This document shows positions 57,897-64,000 of a DNA stretch of 64,000 nucleotides, in pieces (the stretch's first letter is position 1; every line of letters begins with the position of its first letter). Source of the stretch: Epinephelus fuscoguttatus (lineage: Eukaryota; Chordata; Actinopteri; Perciformes; Serranidae); assembly GCF_011397635.1 (NCBI RefSeq), contig NC_064759.1, positions 17,260,428 to 17,324,427 of the forward strand, given 5' to 3'. A program made the translations under genes and the position numbers. The notes under the pieces were generated by a model, which was not told where the DNA came from, ran no database searches, and saw only the letters and a list, made by a program, of their open reading frames with translations.

Positions 57897-60800
57897 ATGG
57901 GGGCAAAGAGACGGGAACTGGTGAGTATGAAGATGCAAATGTACAAACTAGCCAGCTAACGGCCTCTGACTGTTAATGCTAGTCAGCTAGCTACCTTAGC
58001 TTAGCAACCGTTTACGTTAGCTTTGTTGTGATAGCCTGCGGAGAGCCCCTTATTGCTAGTTTGTTTATATGTAGCTAGTTGGCTTTAAGCAAGACAGTTC
58101 ATAAACACTGTGTTAGTGAATATCAATCTTTCTATATAACACTGCATGTGTGAAAACATTCGTGTAACGCCACTCTTATGTTTGATTGGTGCACTGCTAC
58201 GTTAACATTTGTGAGCTAACACCACTGTACACAGTGCTAACAGTTAGCTCCATTAGAATCAGTGTTTTTCTCAGAGACCGCTTCTGAGTCTCGTATTGCG
58301 CATCAAGCCTTGTATTTTTGCCACCTTTGTCTCTGTTTAATTCTGCAGTGTTAATGGCATTGCACTGTGCAGAAGAATGCAGACTTCAGCTGGGGTTTTG
58401 CAGCAAATAAGAATTATGCAAACGCTGCATGATGCTGCTGCATATTTGTGGTGGAAATGTTTCTGCTGGACCCACATCAAGTGATTTTCTTTTCGCATCC
58501 TGCCTCCCATTATTCAGGTGGTGCCAGCAATGGCCTCCCCCCTCCCTGTCTCCCTCATCCTGGTGGTTCTGCTACTGGCTGAGTCACCTGTGTGCCAGGC
58601 AGGGGACTGCAAGGGCCACAGGCAGGTGTTGAGGGGACCACCAGGCTACGTCACAGATGGACCAGGGAACTACTCTGTCAATGGGAACTGCGAGTGGCTT
58701 ATCAAAGGTAATATGGGTCAAGATATTGTTTCATGTACAGGAAGATTGTCGATTTTAAACAAGTAACTTGCAGCCAAGAGACTGTTCATTTTACTTATAT
58801 TTCCCGCCTTGTTATATCTTCCAGCTCCCAGCAACAGTCACCGCATTGTCTTAAATTTCACCTTCATGGACACAGAGTGTACCTATGATTACCTGTTTGT
58901 GTATGATGGAGACTCCTACCAGAGCCCTCTCCTAGCCAGCCTGAGTGGAAACACTCTGCCTCAACCCATTGAAGCCAAGTCTGGCAAGGTAAACAATCAA
59001 GACGTGATGAAAGAAACTCTGACCTATGATAACTGTGGCAAATATTTACTTTGTGTCCACTATTCTCTGTGTTCCAGATGTTGCTTCATCTCTTCAGCGA
59101 TGCTAATTACAACCTCCTGGGCTTCAACGCAACTTACACCTTCTCTGTGTGTCCTGGAGCCTGTGGCGGACATGGTCGCTGTGATTCTTCCACATCGAAG
59201 TGTCACTGCCATCAGGGTTGGGGAGGAGCAGCTTGTACAACCCCTATGTGCTCCCAGGCTTGTTCTGTGAATGGCCAGTGTGACAAGGTAAGAGTAGGGA
59301 CGGGGAAGCTTTCGTGAATGTACAAAGCAATCATTCTTCGACTAAAGGGTCACTCATTCTTTCCTGAATAAGCGTTATCTATGTTTTGTCTCAGAAAGGA
59401 GAGCGCTGTTTGTGTAACCCAGGCTTCCTGGGTCACAGCTGCCAGCTTGGTTTCCATAATGACAGCGGGGCAGGGCAGTGGTGGCGAGTGAGTGAGGGAA
59501 ACCCCTACACGCCTCCCAGGACAGGTTCTGCTGGCGTGTACCTTTCCTCCACTGGAGCTTTGTACTTGTTTGGCGGTGAGGGAGACATACTCTTAAATTC
59601 CACTGATGCTGTTTTTAATGTTTAGCGAACAGTCTCACTTTCCACCCCCTTTATTTTAGCTGCAGTCCTTTATCTGACTTTTACAACATTACTTGTTTTC
59701 CTTTCCTGTAGGGTTTGACCTGAACAGAGCTCTTGGTGACTTGATCAAATATAACTTCACATCCAACCAGTGGGAAAGCAGATCTTATGGTCACTCTCCT
59801 GTAAGTTGCTCTCTTCTGCTCTTGCATCTCATACACAGTGTTTCCATGCAGTAACCTGATACTTTAAATGTCATGTAAACAAGAAACCTGGTTTCCTTAA
59901 TAAGGATAAGACCAAGTGAAAACTGCTAGAATTCTGCTGGAGAAACCTTAACACAGTCATAGCAGGTAAGTTTAGTTTAGTTTATTTGCACATTAAAAGA
60001 CAATAAAATAACAAAAAGTTAAAACATTGTGCAGGAGAGGATGGAATCCAAAAAGGCTTTTAAAGAATACCTCCCCTATATATCTAACAATGAACAACTT
60101 CAAGGTGTCAGGCTAAGTAGTAATATAAAACTGATATACAGAAATGAATGTATACAAGGTGTGATGCATTACAATGAGGTCCAAAAAAAAAAAATAATTT
60201 GAACAAATCTTTTCCCATTAAAAACTTTTTCAGATGTTTTTTGAACAGCAATAATATAGAGGTTGATTGTAGAGATGTAGGTAAATTATTCCAACGAAAT
60301 GGTCCTCTGTATTTCAGTGTATGTTGATTCAGGGAAGTCCGACAATATGGAAGATGGATGTCCTTTGAGCAAGTCAGGGATATGTTCACATTAAAGATTG
60401 ATAGCAGTTTGTATCTACTGAAAAGAGGAGCAGATGAATCAGATTTTTTAGCAAAGCTCATCATTCTCAAAATTTTATTTTGAATCAACAAAGTTATATT
60501 GGGAAAAGTGGGACATGTGGCACCCCACACGTCGTACAGTAAATATTATGCAAATAAATTAAGCTGTCATAAAAAGTCAAAATACAAGAATGATTTATCA
60601 ATGAACAAACAACTCAATATTCCAATCGACTCAATAGTCTTTTTACAGACACATTCAATATGGTATTCCCATGTTAATTTGTCATCTACTATGACTCCTA
60701 GAAATTTAACATGAGGAACCTGAGTAATTCTAATACTGTCTATGAATAATTTGGCTTCTTCTTAAGTATACTTTTTATTAGTGTTACCGAATATTATGAA

Positions 60801-63800
60801 ATTAGATTTATTTATATTGAGAGAGAATTTGTTCATCTGAAACCGTTTAGAGATTGATGATAGTTCTTTATTTGCTTCTTGAATCAGTGTGCTAAAATTT
60901 TCATGCGAAGCATTAAGACATGTATCATCAGCAAATAAAAGAGGCAGTACATTATTGCAGACCCTGGGTAAATCATTCATATATCAAAAACAAGAGAGGT
61001 CCAAGGATGGAACCTTGAGGTACCTCACAAAGAAGCTTAGCTTTATTTGAATTTTGCGTATACATATTGGTCTCTGATCTTTAAATAATTAATTAACCAT
61101 TTAAGAGCAACATCATGAAAACCATATTTTTGAAGTTTAGCAATAAGGATATTGTGATCAACGGAGTCAACGGCTTTTGACAAGTCTAAGAAAATACAAA
61201 GACATTTTTTTATTGTCTAAAGCTGTAGAGACTTCATGAACAAACTGCGAAAGGGCCATTTCTGTTGACTCTTTTTTTTTTTTTTTTTTCTTCAAAAACC
61301 ATACTGATGGCTGTACAATATGCTCTCACTTCCTAAACGTTTTTTAATTCTTGAATATACTAGTTTCTGTAAAACTTTACTAAAAGTACGCAAGACAGAT
61401 ATGGGACGATAATAAGCCTTTTGCTGTTCCAGCAGCTCATGAACCATAGATAGAGTGACAAAATCTTCATCACCTTTTTTAAGGCATTTTAATTCTTCAC
61501 AGTGTCCACAGTAACTTGAAGTAGAGTAGCTTTCCTTGAGTAGACAGTGCACAGTCAATGACAGCAGGTGATGAAGAGAATCCAATATGCCTGAATTGTC
61601 AATCCATCAAAGATCTCTTAAGCGCTGTCCATCCACACTTCAGCAACACATCTTCATTATAAGACCTAAATGTATAATTAAAAAAAGTTTATATTGATAG
61701 TAAAAATATTTTAAAAGGCCAGAAAGCAAAAAAACAGTTTTAGTGGCTTGGAGCCTAAGTTCATGCTGCTGCTTCTGCCAAACAGGAAACAGGAAGTGAA
61801 GTAGACCCTCCCACCCATTTTTTTTATCCAGAGTTTGTCACAAACTCAAGCTGAAATGTACAAGTCTTACCAAGTTGGTATCTACAGTTAAACATTAGAT
61901 TGATTGTTTGTAAAATCCAGATACAAATGAACATGGTTTGTGGGAGTCTATCCCTTCATTTTGATGTCAGTCCAGAGGCCCAGGCAAAAAATTTCCCCAG
62001 CCCACAGCGTCATATGACAAATTCACTGAAAATATGCCAGATGTGGTTGAAGATACGGTAGGGCAGAAATCTGATTACTTACAAGTGCAGGTGAATGAAG
62101 GTTTTGTAGTAATCAGGTTTTTGCATTGCATAGATATGTGACATGTTTGTCCTTTTCATTAACTTTGTCTGCACTGTTTGACTCTCCTTTGTTGTCAGGT
62201 GGCTCGTCATTCCCACACGGCAGTAGAGTGGATGGGTAATATGGTTATCTTTGGAGGAGAGCTAGCAAACGGCTCCCTGGCCAGTGATGTCTGGATGTAT
62301 CGGCCACTTCACGATGACTGGCAACAGCATGGCTTTTCAAATTCACGCGGGTCTCCTAAATTGGCCAATCACGCTGCAGCTGTAGTTGACAATTATCTCT
62401 ATGTATTTGGAGGTGGGTTTCATGTTATATTCTTATTTGGCAGTCTGTGTTTGGATTACCATACATGTAGCTCATGAGAAATAAATCATTCTTAAGCAGT
62501 ATGTTTCCTTTTTCTTTCCCCTCATTCCCCAGGTCGCACTGAGGAGGATATGTTTTCCTCTTCTCTGTATCGGTTTGGCCTGCATGGTTCTGGACGGTGG
62601 GAGACTGTTCAGCCCACTGGTGGGAAGCCCCCAGCCACTGCTGGCCATTCCATGGTGTTTCACAGTCCATCCAGGACACTGCTGGTTTATGGAGGCCACA
62701 GGCCTACCACTGCCAGGTACACACCCTCTTGTGCATTAGCATACTGGATACGGTTTTAAGCAGGATTTATACTTGTGCGGCAGACCCTACACTTGTGGCC
62801 TACGCCGTTGTGAGCATTTACACTTGTGTGGTGGTGTGTCTGTGTCACTCTGGAGCTACACCTCCAAAACACTAGTTGGGGGCGGGGTTTCTGTGAAATG
62901 CTGCAAAGTTTACTTGATTCAAAACACACATTAAACATGGCTAAATAGAGACAATTTCAAACACAAGTACACAAATCGGCTTAATTATAACTTGCAGCAT
63001 TCACAGACAAAGCACTTGTCTTTATCTGGACACATTTTCCCCACAAATACAATATGCTAATGTTTTTAGTACAAGCCTATGGCATTTTACATTGTATAAA
63101 TTAGCCTAGTGGCTAGCGGACTTTTTTCTCTTCTCATATGAAGCCAGGGACAATAGAAACATTTAACAAAGGTAACGTTACAAAATTCTGCTCCATTACA
63201 ACTTAAATGGTTCACCAACAAAACAACTGTCTCATACTAAATACGTTTTCCAACCAAATACAACATGCTAACATTATTAGCACAAGCCTATGGCATTTAA
63301 CAGTATATAAATTAGCCTAGCGACAAGCAGAGATTTTCTCTGCTCATATGAAGCCAGGATAAATCCTGAAGTACACATTCCCGAAGGATAAAGCATACAC
63401 GAGACTTAAAATGCTATTTTTGTGGAGGCTTTATTGTCTGTACTATTTTTTGTTTCTTATCTGTATGCAGAGCCTATGCCGTAAGTATGGCGTCGATTCA
63501 AAGCAGAAGTATAAATTCTGCCATATATACACACACACGCACACAGCCAGTAAGAATATTTTATACTCTCTTATCTATTTGTGGTTGTTAATGAGGAAGG
63601 AGAACTGTTTGTTGACTAGCTTTGGTCTGTATCTCTTTTTGTTTTAGAGATTGCACCTGTGCTTTCTGTATATTTCTGTACACATCAAGTGAATTTTAAA
63701 CTATTTGTCCCATTAGATTAGACAGAAAAAGTGACTCCTGCAGGAAAGCTTGTTAAATGAAGCACAAATAAAAAAATAAAGATAACAACAGCAGAGGTAG

Positions 63801-64000
63801 AAATGATTTGAAATACTAAAGAAGAAGTGGTTACCCAAAGACCTTTTTGAGAATTATCCTGCAAGTAAAAAAACATACACAGCATCTTTATACATACTGA
63901 AAGTACACCTGTATATTTTTTTTAAGGTTCAGTGTGAGGGTGAACAACACAGACGTGTTCCACGTGGACAGGCGGTTTTGGACATCTTTCCGCTCCCGTT
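57897..64000 (+). CDS. megf8: Multiple EGF-like-domains protein 8, N-terminal part
   Basis: Nine exons joined with agreeing phases: 57897-57920, 58518-58707, 58825-58988, 59078-59287, 59395-59575, 59712-59800, 62199-62412, 62533-62716 and 63927-64000, where the window ends; 443 residues so far of a protein near 2,800. Seen: signal peptide; CUB domain (about 38-150, GDCKGHRQVLR, GNCEWLIK, DTECTYDYLFVYDGD); two EGF-like modules (CPGACGGHGRCDSS, CNPGFLGHSC); then kelch repeats (LYLFGG, MVIFGGELANGS, LYVFGG, LVYGGHRPTTAR). Each segment matches MEGF8, a single-pass membrane protein that, with MGRN1/RNF157 and MOSMO, limits Smoothened at the surface and restrains Hedgehog signalling; loss causes left-right and limb defects. 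The start is either the exon 1 ATG (57897, A at -3, G at +4), which adds 12 residues in frame, or the exon 2 ATG at MASPLP. Intron 6 (59801-62198) carries a LINE. Confidence 0.95.
59958..61600 (-). mobile_element. LINE (jockey/L2/CR1-type) antisense in megf8 intron 6
   Basis: On the minus strand, read from right to left: a palm motif DLSKAVDSVDHNILIAKLQK near 61150-61190, the catalytic box LPLLFADDTCLNAS near 60890-60960, and the 3' domain (SAPLFSRYKLL, then FRWNNLPTSLQS) at 60240-60450. Frames are broken by stops and shifts. The left end near 59958 is a TTTATTTGCACATT-type tail. It is intronic and opposite to megf8. Confidence 0.85.

Overview
The window is nuclear DNA of a ray-finned fish, most likely a percomorph teleost. 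Genes carry GT-AG introns. Teleost-type interspersed repeats are dense: Tc1-like, hAT-like, Rex3-like and other LINE remnants, and MITEs with terminal inverted repeats. Several CA/TG and tetranucleotide microsatellites occur, and the immune receptors belong to fish lineages. No prokaryotic, viral or CRISPR features are seen. Species cannot be told from the sequence.

Genes from left to right: the last exon of a probable prr19 homologue (+, 195-848); an intact single-exon Toll-like receptor of the fish TLR22/TLR23 type (-, 1478-4417); a four-exon PLAC8/cornifelin gene that is not visible as one long ORF (-, 9719-10343); a two-exon CXC-type chemokine receptor (+, 17640-19179); a second receptor that looks like the atypical Cxcr3.3 (+, 23415-24819); its conventional Cxcr3 paralogue (-, 33438-34651); a six-exon TRIM E3 ligase with RING, B-box, coiled coil and PRY-SPRY (+, 49073-56261); and the first nine exons of megf8 (+, 57897 to the right edge).

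From memory, PRR19, MEGF8 and CNFN are neighbours on human 19q13.2. The fish window keeps these as a frame, but a run of immune genes (TLR, three chemokine receptors, TRIM) lies among them. The two CXCR3-type receptors share a phase-0 intron in TM3 and so arose by duplication. One of them has lost both the DRY arginine and the NPxxY asparagine, which fits a scavenger or decoy working beside a signalling receptor.

Intergenic DNA is mostly repeats: a near-identical 0.8-kb inverted pair at 12.3 and 27.4 kb brackets two receptor genes; a decayed Tc1-like transposase contains a 26-bp tandem expansion; a hAT copy is nested in a MITE; a 0.5-kb fold-back element lies at 31.2 kb; a mosaic of local duplications fills 35-39 kb upstream of the cxcr3 paralogue; two Rex3-like LINEs point in opposite directions; and a LINE lies antisense in megf8 intron 6. 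I found no clearly new multi-gene system. The most interesting points are the TLR BB-loop proline-to-leucine change, the doubly altered Cxcr3.3-like receptor, the start-stop uORF before megf8 and the inverted repeats around the receptor genes.
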